DNA from: a virus | DNA: 64,000 bases | Reading direction: 5' to 3' (one strand) | IMG/VR virus record: IMGVR_UViG_3300042563_002067 | Coordinates: 62,001-126,000 of that record | Notes under the pieces: model-generated | The model's database searches: none | Told to the model about the DNA's origin: nothing | What the model saw: the letters and a program-made list of their open reading frames with translations, nothing else | Shown here: one piece after another, positions 1-6,032 of the stretch | Layout: each line of letters begins with the position of its first letter | How positions within the stretch are numbered: the first letter of the stretch is position 1 | Position numbers and translations under genes: made by a program

Positions 1-44
1 AACAAAGAAGAAAGAAGAGACACATTAACAAAATTTGAATTGAT

Positions 45-374
45 ATGAGTGGAGGAGCATTTGATTACAACCAATATAAGATTGGTTACATCGCAGACCA
101 AATAGATGAGGTTATTGTGAAGAATGGTTTAGAGAAAACACCTGAAGAATTAAAACAAGAAGGTTGGAGAGACCCTGAGTGGTATACAAAATACCCTGAA
201 GATAAATTCCATTACCAATATCCGGATGAGGTTATTGAGAAGATGAAAGAGGCGGTTAAAGCACTTCATATCGCTCAAGAATACGCTCAACGAGTAGATT
301 GGTTATTATCAGGTGATGATGGTGAAGAATCGTTTTTAAGTAGATTAGATGAGAATTTAAAAAAAATTGGATAA
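45..374 (+). CDS. Hypothetical phage protein, 109 aa
   Basis: The protein begins MSGGAFDYNQYKIG, a start I associate with a small conserved phage family of unknown function, and is acidic and mostly helical, with a Glu/Lys-rich middle and an Asp/Glu-rich C-terminus. The ATG is the first in frame and follows an AT-rich leader without a Shine-Dalgarno sequence, as expected for Bacteroidota. It is the first of three closely packed plus-strand genes that end in a terminator behind the RNA ligase. No catalytic motif is visible, so no function is proposed. Confidence 0.75.
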   Translation: MSGGAFDYNQYKIGYIADQIDEVIVKNGLEKTPEELKQEGWRDPEWYTKYPEDKFHYQYPDEVIEKMKEAVKALHIAQEYAQRVDWLLSGDDGEESFLSRLDENLKKIG

Positions 375-378
375 AATT

Positions 379-651
379 ATGCCTGATTATCTATTAAGTA
401 GTTTTAACCATTATTCTAAAAGATTACAAGAAAGGTTTGAAGAACAAATTACATATGAAGAATATCTAAATAAATGTGTGTTTAAGTTAACGACCCCATC
501 TAAGAAAATTAAAAGAAAACAAAAAGGGTTAAGATATCAATTTGGTGATAGAGTTAAAGTCTATATTAGTGATGGTAAATTTGAATACCCAATAACCATC
601 TATCGTTTGGATAGAATTAATAAAAGTAGAATTTATAAAATTTTTGAATAA
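379..651 (+). CDS. Hypothetical small basic protein, 90 aa
   Basis: This is a Lys/Arg-rich protein starting MPDYLLSSFNHY. A TTG codon at 367 is in frame, but the ATG at 379 lies just after the stop of the upstream gene and is the likelier start. The C-terminal half (FGDRVKVYISDGKFEYPITIYRLDRI) reads like a small beta barrel, perhaps nucleic-acid binding. It sits in a three-gene run with the RNA ligase downstream, five bases away. I do not recognise the family; the tight packing and conserved codon use support a real gene. Confidence 0.65.
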   Translation: MPDYLLSSFNHYSKRLQERFEEQITYEEYLNKCVFKLTTPSKKIKRKQKGLRYQFGDRVKVYISDGKFEYPITIYRLDRINKSRIYKIFE

Positions 652-655
652 AATT

Positions 656-1681
656 ATGTTAGAAAAACTAAACAAATATTACGAAGACGGATTACTTTAC
701 AAACAAGTACATCCATCACTTCCATTAACCATATGGAATTATACTGAAAAAGTTCAGTACGAGAACCTGTGGGATGAGGTGACTTTGATGTGTAGAGGTT
801 TAGTTACCGACGACACCGGAGATATAGTCGCAACTCCATTCCAAAAGTTCTTCAATATAGAAGAAGGAAAATTTGAACCAACTGAAAACTTTGAAGTATT
901 TGAAAAAATGGACGGTTCATTGGGAATTGTATTTTGGTACCGAGGACAATGGGTGGTTGCCACTCGTGGTTCATTCACCTCTGACCAAGCAATCAAAGCG
1001 AGAGAAATCTTAAGAAAATACAATACCGACATAATGTTCAGACATCTGACTTTCTGTTTTGAAATCATCTATCCGGAGAACAGAATTGTTTTGGATTATG
1101 GAGATGATGAAAAATTGGTCCTATTGGGAACCTTTGATAAAAATGGTAAAGAGATAGATGCGGAAATGTGGTCTCAATGGGGATTTGATGTAGTTAAAAA
1201 ATACGATGGTATCAAAGATTTTAAAGAACTTAAATCTATGGTAAAAGATAACCAAGAAGGGTTTGTTGTGAAGTTCTCTAATGGGGATAGAGTCAAAGTA
1301 AAAGGTGTTGAGTATCTTCGTCTTCATAAGATAATGACTAACGTTACCACAACCGGTGTTTGGGAGTATTTAAAAAATGGTGAAGATGTTATGGAAATAT
1401 TAAAAGATGTCCCTGATGAATTCTATAACAAAATTAAATCTTATGTCCAACATTTAAAATACGGTTATTTTCAAATATCTGAGGATGCTGGTAAAAAATT
1501 TGATGGTATGATGTATGGTAAATACAATGATAAAGAACCTATAGAAGATAGAAAAGAGTTTGCTGAGTGGGTGTTAACCCAACCAAAACATATGTCAGGG
1601 ATTCTATTTAGGATGTTTGATAAAAAAGACTACTCTGAAATCATATGGAATCTAATGAGACCGGAATTCAAAAAATTGTAA
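656..1681 (+). CDS. RNA ligase, T4 Rnl1-like
   Basis: This 341-residue protein is an ATP-dependent RNA ligase of the Rnl1 type. The nucleotidyltransferase motif I is KMDGS (Lys about residue 85), the lysine that becomes adenylylated; just before it is a RGLVTDD segment and PFQKFFNIEEG, matching the arrangement in T4 Rnl1. Downstream are the EIIYPENRIV and GFVVKFSNGDRVKVK blocks (motifs IIIa and IV/V). T4 Rnl1 has 374 residues, so length fits. T4 Rnl1 reseals tRNAs cut in the anticodon loop by host defences. Here the gene lies a few kilobases from tRNA-like genes with insertions or permuted order, so a role in tRNA repair or processing is plausible. The ATG at 656 is preferred over an in-frame TTG at 644, which overlaps the upstream gene. 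Confidence 0.9.
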   Translation: MLEKLNKYYEDGLLYKQVHPSLPLTIWNYTEKVQYENLWDEVTLMCRGLVTDDTGDIVATPFQKFFNIEEGKFEPTENFEVFEKMDGSLGIVFWYRGQWVVATRGSFTSDQAIKAREILRKYNTDIMFRHLTFCFEIIYPENRIVLDYGDDEKLVLLGTFDKNGKEIDAEMWSQWGFDVVKKYDGIKDFKELKSMVKDNQEGFVVKFSNGDRVKVKGVEYLRLHKIMTNVTTTGVWEYLKNGEDVMEILKDVPDEFYNKIKSYVQHLKYGYFQISEDAGKKFDGMMYGKYNDKEPIEDRKEFAEWVLTQPKHMSGILFRMFDKKDYSEIIWNLMRPEFKKL

Positions 1682-1682
1682 C

Positions 1683-1712
1683 AAAGTGAGGGTAACACCT
1701 CACTTTTTTTAT
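1683..1712 (+). terminator. Rho-independent terminator after RNA ligase
   Basis: AAAGTGAGG pairs with CCTCACTTT across a GTAACA loop and is followed by a run of T. It begins two bases after the ligase stop codon and closes the first operon. Confidence 0.9.
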
Positions 1713-1720
1713 TTATTCAC

Positions 1721-1728
1721 TATTTATA
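1721..1728 (+). promoter_or_regulatory. TATTTATA late-promoter-like element
   Basis: An exact TATTTATA lies 27 bases before the ATG of the membrane GAF-like gene, directly after the terminator. It is one of at least a dozen copies found before genes in this window. Confidence 0.5.
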
Positions 1729-1755
1729 AGTTATATAAAAACATAAAATAAAGTT

Positions 1756-2361
1756 ATGAGTGTATCAATAATAGTAGCGTTTATCACGGGGGTGTTAGGA
1801 CCTCTTCTAGTATTATTTATTAAGAATAGATTAGATAAAAAGTCAGAAAAACCTGATATGGTGTTGGAAACGTTAAAAGTTAGTGAACTTATAATGTCAA
1901 AAATTGAACATATTAAAGAGGAATTTAAGGCTGAACGAGTTTGGGTTGCTCAATTTCACAATGGTGGAAATTTCTATCCAACAGGAAAATCAATGGCAAA
2001 ATTTAGTATAATTTATGAATCCGTTAGTTCTAATGTATCATCAATTCAAAGTAATTTTCATAACATACCCGTTAATTTGTTTAGTAAATCAATTAATCAA
2101 TTACTACTTAATGACACTATTGAAATTTCAGATTTTAAAGATGAGACAATTGCAACATACGGATTAAAATATATTGCAGATGATACCGGATGTAAATCCG
2201 CATATCTATTTGGAATTAAATCTATTGAAGGAAAATTTATAGGAATATTAGGGATTGATTACACTAAAAGAAAAACTAAATTAGAAGATGAATCCGTAAA
2301 TAATTTATTAATACAGGCAACATCAATTGGGGGTGTTTTAATGACCCACTTATCACAATAA
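1756..2361 (+). CDS. Membrane-anchored GAF-like domain protein
   Basis: This 201-residue protein has one N-terminal transmembrane segment (about residues 3-23, SIIVAFITGVLGPLLVLFI) and then a positively charged stop, so the rest should face the cytoplasm. Residues about 35-200 look like a GAF-type sensor domain: helix, VWVAQFHNGG strand, a variable pocket, then GCKSAYLFGIKSIEGKFIGILGID and a closing helix. No enzymatic module is attached. It may sense a ligand or simply bind the membrane. It is followed after one base by the peptidase gene, so the two are probably co-transcribed. The GAF call is by fold pattern only. Confidence 0.6.
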   Translation: MSVSIIVAFITGVLGPLLVLFIKNRLDKKSEKPDMVLETLKVSELIMSKIEHIKEEFKAERVWVAQFHNGGNFYPTGKSMAKFSIIYESVSSNVSSIQSNFHNIPVNLFSKSINQLLLNDTIEISDFKDETIATYGLKYIADDTGCKSAYLFGIKSIEGKFIGILGIDYTKRKTKLEDESVNNLLIQATSIGGVLMTHLSQ

Positions 2362-2362
2362 T

Positions 2363-2983
2363 ATGAAAAAATTAATAACAATTATAGAAGAGGTTGGTAG
2401 TGTTGATAAATCATCATACCCAAAAATAAAATTTGAAGGAACCACAGCATCTGATAAAATAAATTTATCGTTATTATCAGATATTAATTCAGCTGCCAAC
2501 GCGGCGGATATTACTGTTTCTATCGGTACGGCTGTTACAGGACATAAAGAAGTAACTAGTTCCGGTAATGTTAGTAGACACACTACAGGAGAGGCTGTAG
2601 ACATTTCTAGAGTAAATGGTTTGGGTTGGAATAGTAAATCTGATGCAGAATCTAAAAAAATATTAGGGGGTATTGAAAGTTTTGTAACTAATTTAAAAAA
2701 TGCCGGATATACCGTGAATAGCGAATCTGGTAATCCTAAGGCAGTTTTATATTTTGGATTTCCACAACACGATGACCACATTCATATCTCAAATAAAGTA
2801 GGTAGTCCAGCGGCTGAGGTAACCCCGGAAAAACCCGCAGCGCCAACAAGTGCCGAGGAATATGCTACAGACACTTTAATAAATGCTCTTAGTGGAGCCT
2901 TTAAACCATTGTTAGGTTTAAATGAGAGTAAACAAAAACGAATAATTCTCAATATTGAAAAAATTAAGAATTTATTAAAATAA
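2363..2983 (+). CDS. M15-type zinc D,D-carboxypeptidase/endolysin-like protein
   Basis: This 206-residue protein carries the signature of peptidase family M15: SRHTTGEAVDIS (His and Asp zinc ligands, about residues 71-82) and DDHIHIS (third ligand His, about 136-142). Such enzymes cut peptidoglycan peptide stems and many phages use them as endolysins. There is no signal peptide. The N-terminus MKKLITIIEEVGS contains a hydrophobic-x-Glu site (IIE|E) like those in other proteins here thought to be trimmed by the prohead protease, so a virion location is possible. The last 24 residues (LNESKQKRIILNIEKIKNLL) form a basic helix after a Pro/Ala linker. Lysis enzyme or virion-associated lysin are both open. 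Confidence 0.75.
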   Translation: MKKLITIIEEVGSVDKSSYPKIKFEGTTASDKINLSLLSDINSAANAADITVSIGTAVTGHKEVTSSGNVSRHTTGEAVDISRVNGLGWNSKSDAESKKILGGIESFVTNLKNAGYTVNSESGNPKAVLYFGFPQHDDHIHISNKVGSPAAEVTPEKPAAPTSAEEYATDTLINALSGAFKPLLGLNESKQKRIILNIEKIKNLLK

Positions 2984-3010
2984 AAAAACCCCTCCGAAGA
3001 GGGGTTTTTT
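2984..3010. terminator. Bidirectional terminator between convergent genes
   Basis: CCCCTC-CGAA-GAGGGG is flanked by six or more A on the left and T on the right, so it works on both strands. It separates the peptidase gene from the minus-strand lipoprotein gene. Confidence 0.9.
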
Positions 3011-3013
3011 GTT

Positions 3014-3187
3014 TTACTTCACTTGAGTAGTGTCTACTTTGGTAGTGTCTACGGCTGTTGTATCTACTGATACTGAATCAACCGCTGTTGTATCAACTGT
3101 AGTTGTTGATTCCTCTGTGTTTACTTGTTTACAAGATGTTACCGTCAATGTTCCGATAATTGCTAAAGCTAATAATACTTTTTTCAT
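3014..3187 (-). CDS. Small lipoprotein with VDTT repeats, 57 aa
   Basis: The minus strand encodes a 57-residue protein with a clear lipoprotein signal: MKKVLLALAIIG, then TLTVTSC with the lipobox cysteine at residue 19. The mature part is almost only Thr, Val, Asp and Ser, with the unit VDTT(A/K/Q)V given several times. It would sit on a membrane surface, probably the outer membrane or periplasmic face, as a short flexible tail. A phage lipoprotein of this kind may act in superinfection exclusion or lysis control, but that is inference. The gene is below 60 codons and is bounded by the bidirectional terminator. Confidence 0.8.
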   Translation of the reverse strand: MKKVLLALAIIGTLTVTSCKQVNTEESTTTVDTTAVDSVSVDTTAVDTTKVDTTQVK

Positions 3188-3319
3188 AATACTTTTGTTT
3201 TAATTAAATTTAAGTTCGTTAAATAAATAGGTTATTAAAATTGATAAATCAAGTTTCATACCAAAAAAATTTACTTAATCGTTGTAGTAAAATTTTTTTT
3301 GAAAAAAACTGAAATAATG

Positions 3320-3350
3320 TTTGGTAGTCTCGAATTAAGGCTTATCTTTG
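3320..3350 (+). promoter_or_regulatory. Bacteroidota-type promoter TTTG-N19-TATCTTTG
   Basis: TTTG at 3320-3323 and TATCTTTG at 3343-3350 are separated by exactly 19 bases, the known spacing for the primary sigma factor of Bacteroidota. The predicted start is about 18 bases before the ATG at 3374. Confidence 0.85.
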
Positions 3351-3373
3351 TATCGGATTTAAAACTAATCATT

Positions 3374-3628
3374 ATGGCTAAAGAGAAATTGTATAGAAGT
3401 GTTAACGGAGAGTATTTATATTTGTTCAATTGGATAGGTGGTGGATTCAATGACGTGTGGGCACCAAGTAAAAGAGAGGCTTACGCTAAGGTGGTGAGAG
3501 AAAACAAAGAACACGAGAAGAAATATCCAACACACGTTAAGTTGAGACCGGATTATAAGACAATGAGAAAATGCACTTATAGTGAGTATCAAGCACAAAA
3601 CCGAATGGGTTGGATGATGAGTATGTAA
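3374..3628 (+). CDS. Hypothetical basic protein, 84 aa
   Basis: The protein starts MAKEKLYRSVNGEYLYLFNW and is rich in Lys, Tyr and Trp. The ATG at 3374 is chosen because a clear host-type promoter ends 24 bases upstream; an upstream TTG in the same frame lies inside that promoter. It heads a run of small genes with the next start three bases after its stop. The family is not recognised. Expression from the host sigma factor suggests an early or middle gene. Confidence 0.65.
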   Translation: MAKEKLYRSVNGEYLYLFNWIGGGFNDVWAPSKREAYAKVVRENKEHEKKYPTHVKLRPDYKTMRKCTYSEYQAQNRMGWMMSM

Positions 3629-3630
3629 TT

Positions 3631-4107
3631 ATGGAAAGTCACACACAACATAGTATAGATTCATATAAACGTTTATTCTTAGATAAGAATGAATACCTTT
3701 GGGAGAGTGAACACAGTAAAGATTTTCTTAAATTCCAAGTTATAAACCTTGGTAGTTCGATTAGAGATAAGATACTTGTCTCCGTTAAAATATTGGATTA
3801 TCGTTGGGATGGTATTAGTAAGAAACTTTTAGATAGTACCGGTGTAATGGTGATTACCCGTTTAATGAAGAAATCACTAAATTTTGATTTTTCAATATGT
3901 TCGATTAGAGATTTTGATTTTTACATAATTAATGAGAGTAAATTTCGTTTACCGGAGAAAAAAAAATCATATAATCCGGAATTTAAGATTTACACCGGAA
4001 GAGGGGGATTTGACACTTTAAGAGAATCTTCGTATCTTTTTAGTGATGATACAAGCGATTTATTGAAGTCATATGAAATGGCGTTGGGGGTTAGTAGACG
4101 TAAATAA
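3631..4107 (+). CDS. Hypothetical protein, 158 aa
   Basis: The protein starts MESHTQHSIDSYKRLFLDKNEYLW and contains alternating strands (VINLGSSIRDKILVSVKILDYRW; SICSIRDFDFYIINESKF). An upstream in-frame TTG at 3610 overlaps the preceding gene, so the ATG at 3631 is preferred. No motif is recognised. The next gene overlaps its last 35 bases, a sign of dense early phage packing. Confidence 0.6.
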   Translation: MESHTQHSIDSYKRLFLDKNEYLWESEHSKDFLKFQVINLGSSIRDKILVSVKILDYRWDGISKKLLDSTGVMVITRLMKKSLNFDFSICSIRDFDFYIINESKFRLPEKKKSYNPEFKIYTGRGGFDTLRESSYLFSDDTSDLLKSYEMALGVSRRK

Positions 4108-4276
4108 AAACTACTTGAGTAAGTGGGAGTGGTCAATCAACAACCCAAAGAAGTTTCAGGTAAAACTATATTTAAAACGGGACGGGCGAGCCTATTATAG
4201 AGTAAGTAGCAAGTTAGTGTTTTTTAGGGAGATTGAGTCAGTTTTTAACATTAACGAAAATAGTCAGGTGGCGTAG
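4073..4276 (+). CDS. Hypothetical basic protein overlapping a tRNA gene
   Basis: This 67-residue frame (MKWRWGLVDVNKNYLSKWEW) is basic and aromatic and overlaps the upstream gene by 35 bases and the 5' end of the Trp-type tRNA by 15 bases. The overlap with a tRNA is unusual and lowers confidence: either the reading frame is real and ends in the tRNA acceptor stem, or it is fortuitous. Its middle (VKLYLKRDGRAYYRVSSKLVFF) looks like a genuine beta hairpin, which slightly favours a real gene. Confidence 0.4.
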   Translation: MKWRWGLVDVNKNYLSKWEWSINNPKKFQVKLYLKRDGRAYYRVSSKLVFFREIESVFNINENSQVA

Positions 4277-4364
4277 TGGTAACGCATCACCCTCCAGGTT
4301 GAGATAACAGCTAATGGCACTCTGTATGATAAAGAAGTTACAGGTTCGAGTCCTGTCCTGACTA
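4262..4364 (+). tRNA. tRNA, anticodon probably CCA (Trp), with about 31 extra bases
   Basis: The acceptor arms AGTCAGG (4262-4268) and CCTGACT (4357-4363) pair perfectly over seven bases with A as discriminator. The D arm GCG-TAGTGGTAA-CGC and the T arm ACAGG-TTCGAGT-CCTGT are canonical. The loop CTCCAGG after TCACC puts CCA at the anticodon, reading UGG (Trp). Between A26 and the T stem there are 53 bases instead of about 22, so some 31 bases are inserted after the anticodon. No partner for the 5' anticodon strand follows directly except a bulged GGTTGA. The insertion may be an intron or an enlarged variable arm; ACAG/CTGT could form a small stem inside it. CCA is not encoded. Confidence 0.75.
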
Positions 4365-4379
4365 CTAAAAATATAAGAT

Positions 4380-4454
4380 ATGGGTTGGTTTATTACATTG
4401 GGTTTAGTTGTTATGATTTGGATGATTATAATTGCAATGGTAGATAAAGATTAA
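4380..4454 (+). CDS. Membrane micropeptide, 24 aa
   Basis: A 24-residue frame (MGWFITLGLVVMIWMIIIAMVDKD) begins 15 bases after the tRNA and is one transmembrane helix with a charged C-terminus. It is the first of three consecutive membrane or secreted small proteins. It is too short to be certain, but hydrophobic composition over its full length argues against chance. Confidence 0.45.
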   Translation: MGWFITLGLVVMIWMIIIAMVDKD

Positions 4455-4485
4455 AAGTACAATTAGGATAAAAAAATAAAAAATT

Positions 4486-4641
4486 ATGGTAATAATGTTA
4501 ATACAGTTTGGTTTAATGGGATTAAACCTTTATGGAGCGAAAACACAACAAGAAAATGGTAGAAATCCCGGATTCAGTTATTTCGTCTCAGGAATATGTT
4601 GTATGGGTGGAATTATACAGTTAATAAAATTATTAATGTAA
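4486..4641 (+). CDS. Small membrane protein, 51 aa
   Basis: The frame encodes two hydrophobic segments (MVIMLIQFGLMGLNLYG and FVSGICCMGGIIQLIKLLM) separated by a polar turn. Its stop overlaps the next start as TAATG, which suggests translational coupling to the secreted protein downstream. Function is unknown. Confidence 0.5.
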   Translation: MVIMLIQFGLMGLNLYGAKTQQENGRNPGFSYFVSGICCMGGIIQLIKLLM

Positions 4642-5150
4642 TGAAGAAAGTATTATTAACCGTATCGTTATTATTAGCGTTAAATTCAACATATTCTCAA
4701 AGTAGAAAAGTGGTGGTTGATAAATGTATTAATAAATCAGAGATACACGGACCAACCGGTGTTATATGTTCTAATTTAATTAGGGATAAATGGTTTACAC
4801 TAATACCTAATTACAGATTAGATGGTGGTAGATTAAGTATGTCCGGATTCTTAGTGATAAAACTAAACATCGGTTCAATGAGTAAAGAAGACCAATTATT
4901 TTTCTCTTTCAAAGATGGTACTAAACTAAGATTGGAATCCGGAGGAAGTCTTACATTAGATAATAGTGTGTTATTTACTTTAACTGATTTAGAGTTTGCA
5001 ATTTTAAAGGAAAAAGAAATTGACACTGTTAGGTATATTAATGGTAACGATTTTAGTTCTTTTCAATATACTATGGTTGGTGATGAAGAACGTAATTATT
5101 ATACAAACTTATTTAATAACTATTACATCCGAGAGGTTCATTGTGAATAA
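4641..5150 (+). CDS. Secreted hypothetical protein with signal peptide, 169 aa
   Basis: The start MKKVLLTVSLLLALNSTYSQS is a typical flavobacterial Sec signal peptide, with likely cleavage near YSQ|S. The ATG at 4641 is chosen because it begins this signal and overlaps the upstream stop. The mature part (about 148 residues) has Cys pairs (KCINKS, GVICSN, VHCE) and beta-rich content such as GRLSMSGFLVIKLNIGSM and FFSFKDGTKLRLESGG. A periplasmic or surface protein of the infected cell is likely, perhaps altering host surface properties. Family not recognised. Confidence 0.7.
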   Translation: MKKVLLTVSLLLALNSTYSQSRKVVVDKCINKSEIHGPTGVICSNLIRDKWFTLIPNYRLDGGRLSMSGFLVIKLNIGSMSKEDQLFFSFKDGTKLRLESGGSLTLDNSVLFTLTDLEFAILKEKEIDTVRYINGNDFSSFQYTMVGDEERNYYTNLFNNYYIREVHCE

Positions 5151-5171
5151 ATAAAAAAAAGTAAAAAAAAG

Positions 5172-5203
5172 TTTGACAGATTAAAATAAAAGTATTATCT
5201 TTG
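5172..5203 (+). promoter_or_regulatory. Bacteroidota-type promoter before RNA region
   Basis: TTTG at 5172-5175 and TATCTTTG at 5196-5203 are 20 bases apart. Transcription would start near 5209 and include the 23-residue micropeptide and the tRNA-like units downstream. Confidence 0.8.
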
Positions 5204-5223
5204 TAGAAGAAAATAAATAAATT

Positions 5224-5295
5224 ATGGTAGGGTGTTTTATAGGTTTAGCTATAGTCTTTGTGTTTTTCGTAATTAAAATTAATGATTCAGAATAA
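5224..5295 (+). CDS. Membrane micropeptide, 23 aa
   Basis: The frame MVGCFIGLAIVFVFFVIKINDSE is one hydrophobic helix with a short charged tail, placed about 15 bases after the predicted transcription start. It resembles the 24-residue micropeptide at 4380 in design. Translation is unproven. Confidence 0.4.
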   Translation: MVGCFIGLAIVFVFFVIKINDSE

Positions 5296-5324
5296 AGATA
5301 AAAATAAGTTTCTTGAAAAAATAG

Positions 5325-5397
5325 GTGGACGTTGTGTCGAGGATTCAAATCCCTCCGGTCTTAACCCCGTAGCTCAGATGGTAGAGCATACGTCCAC
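5325..5397 (+). ncRNA. tRNA-like unit in permuted order, copy 1
   Basis: Parts of a tRNA appear with the 3' half first. Variable loop GTGTC (5334-5338) and T arm GAGGA-TTCAAAT-CCCTC (5339-5355, with an A-C mismatch at the loop end) precede 14 bases, CGGTCTTAACCCCG, and then T8-A9, D arm GCTC-AGATGGTA-GAGC (5372-5387). The anticodon-stem strands are at the two outer ends: TACGT (5389-5393) with ACGTT (5329-5333), extended by CCAC/GTGG. The 14 bases leave no free acceptor ends and can fold as a short capped hairpin. This is either a permuted tRNA gene needing end joining, or a tRNA mimic. No anticodon can be assigned. Confidence 0.5.
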
Positions 5398-5433
5398 TAA
5401 AATATATTCTAATTAACGACTTAGGTTCAATCG

Positions 5434-5545
5434 GTCGTTATGGTATGTGAGGAAAATGAGATTGTGTATGACCCGTAACCAGTTCGGGAGGTAGCCCTTC
5501 GCATCTAACGTGTTACTGAAAAATGTAACCGCCATAACAAGTTAG
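5434..5545 (+). other. Structured RNA segment between tRNA-like units
   Basis: GTTATGG (5437-5446 region) and CCATAAC (5532-5538) form a seven-base closing stem around about 85 bases that contain local hairpins CCCG/CGGG and GTTAC/GTAAC. A hairpin TAACGAC/GTCGTTA with TTCAAT in its loop precedes it. No coding frame is present. It may be a spacer domain of the same transcript or another degenerate tRNA-like piece. Confidence 0.3.
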
Positions 5546-5553
5546 GATTATAT

Positions 5554-5644
5554 GACATTGTAGCTCAGTGGGAGATTCATCTTCCTTGGTAGAGCAGGAG
5601 TCCCGAAAGTCTCTGTGCCACAGGTTCGAACCCTGTCGGTGTCA
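5554..5644 (+). tRNA. tRNA with a hairpin inserted in the D loop
   Basis: The acceptor arms GACATTG (5554-5560) and CGGTGTC (5637-5643) pair over all seven positions (two G-T pairs), with A73. T8-A9, D stem GCTC/GAGC and T arm ACAGG-TTCGAAC-CCTGT are canonical. The D loop is 25 bases instead of about 8 because it contains GGGAGA-TTCA-TCTTCC, a six-base-pair hairpin at 5570-5585. The anticodon arm region, GGAGTCCCGAAAGTCTC, pairs poorly and has C rather than U at position 33, so the anticodon (CGA if the 5-7-5 frame holds) is uncertain. It could be a functional tRNA, a decoy, or a substrate for processing. Confidence 0.6.
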
Positions 5645-5645
5645 C

Positions 5646-5736
5646 AAAATGTGTGGTGTAGTGTCGTTGGTTCGATTCCAACAACCGTAATCGTAATGAC
5701 CAAGGTTTAACTGCAGTGGTAGAGTATACACACACA
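5646..5736 (+). ncRNA. tRNA-like unit in permuted order, copy 2
   Basis: The 3' half comes first: anticodon-stem strand GTGTA (5656-5660), variable GTGTC (5661-5665), a perfect T arm GTTGG-TTCGATT-CCAAC (5666-5682), then AACC. After 17 bases comes GGTT (5704-5707), T8-A9, a D arm with AGTGGTAG and ACT/AGT, and the other anticodon-stem strand TACAC (5727-5731), which pairs perfectly with GTGTA. The helix continues outward (ACACA and TTTT with TGTGTG and AAAA). The variable loop is identical to that of copy 1, which supports common design. The open ends are at the anticodon, the reverse of a normal tRNA. Confidence 0.5.
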
Positions 5737-5743
5737 TATTTTA

Positions 5744-5862
5744 TTCTGTGATAAGATAGCAGATAGACCTATTACAGCAGACTATCCCGACGGGAGTGCG
5801 AGTTTTAGGTAGAATAGAATGGGTGACCTACGAATGAGTAAATCTTAAGGTCTTATCACAGA
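5744..5862 (+). other. Structured RNA segment closed by a 12-bp stem
   Basis: TCTGTGATAAGA (from 5744) and TCTTATCACAGA (to 5862) are perfect complements and enclose about 95 non-coding bases with internal hairpins, for example TAGGT/ACCTA and CCCG/CGGG. It follows directly on permuted unit 2, in the same position as the segment behind unit 1. No T-run follows, so it is not a simple terminator. Confidence 0.4.
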
Positions 5863-5875
5863 TTTAAAAAAAAAG

Positions 5876-5907
5876 TTTGACAATTCAAATAAGTTTACTT
5901 ACCTTTG
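5876..5907 (+). promoter_or_regulatory. Bacteroidota-type promoter for a small RNA
   Basis: TTTG at 5876-5879 and TACCTTTG at 5900-5907 lie 20 bases apart. The predicted start is near 5913, at the edge of the hairpin RNA. Confidence 0.8.
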
Positions 5908-5912
5908 TTAAA

Positions 5913-5972
5913 CATTTGAGAAACAGGTTGACCGGAGTCATAAAACGTTGTATAGTTTCCTCTTCTCAAAAA
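5913..5972 (+). ncRNA. Candidate small hairpin RNA, about 57 nt
   Basis: TTTGAGAA (5915-5922) and TTCTCAAA (5963-5970) form an eight-base closing stem immediately downstream of a strong promoter; GAAAC/GTTTC offers a competing inner pairing. The interval has no reading frame and is followed by an A-rich stretch and a second promoter. Whether it ends here or reads through into the large RNA is not clear from sequence. Confidence 0.4.
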
Positions 5973-5996
5973 AAAATAAAAAAAATTACAAAAGTG

Positions 5997-6027
5997 TTTG
6001 ACAAATGAAAAAAATCACTTACCTTTG
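5997..6027 (+). promoter_or_regulatory. Bacteroidota-type promoter for the large RNA
   Basis: TTTG at 5997-6000 and TACCTTTG at 6020-6027 have the exact 19-base spacing. Transcription should begin near 6033, where hairpin-rich non-coding sequence starts. Confidence 0.85.
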
Positions 6028-6032
6028 TAAAA

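Noticed and set aside
5400-5550. Group I intron in a tRNA
   Set aside because: The spacing suggested an interrupted tRNA, but no conserved P7/P3 core sequence is visible and the halves pair in permuted order.
5325-5870. Two-piece tmRNA
   Set aside because: Permuted order recalled two-piece tmRNA, but the units have ordinary D stems, no tag frame, and a complete one-piece tmRNA exists at 8275-8671.
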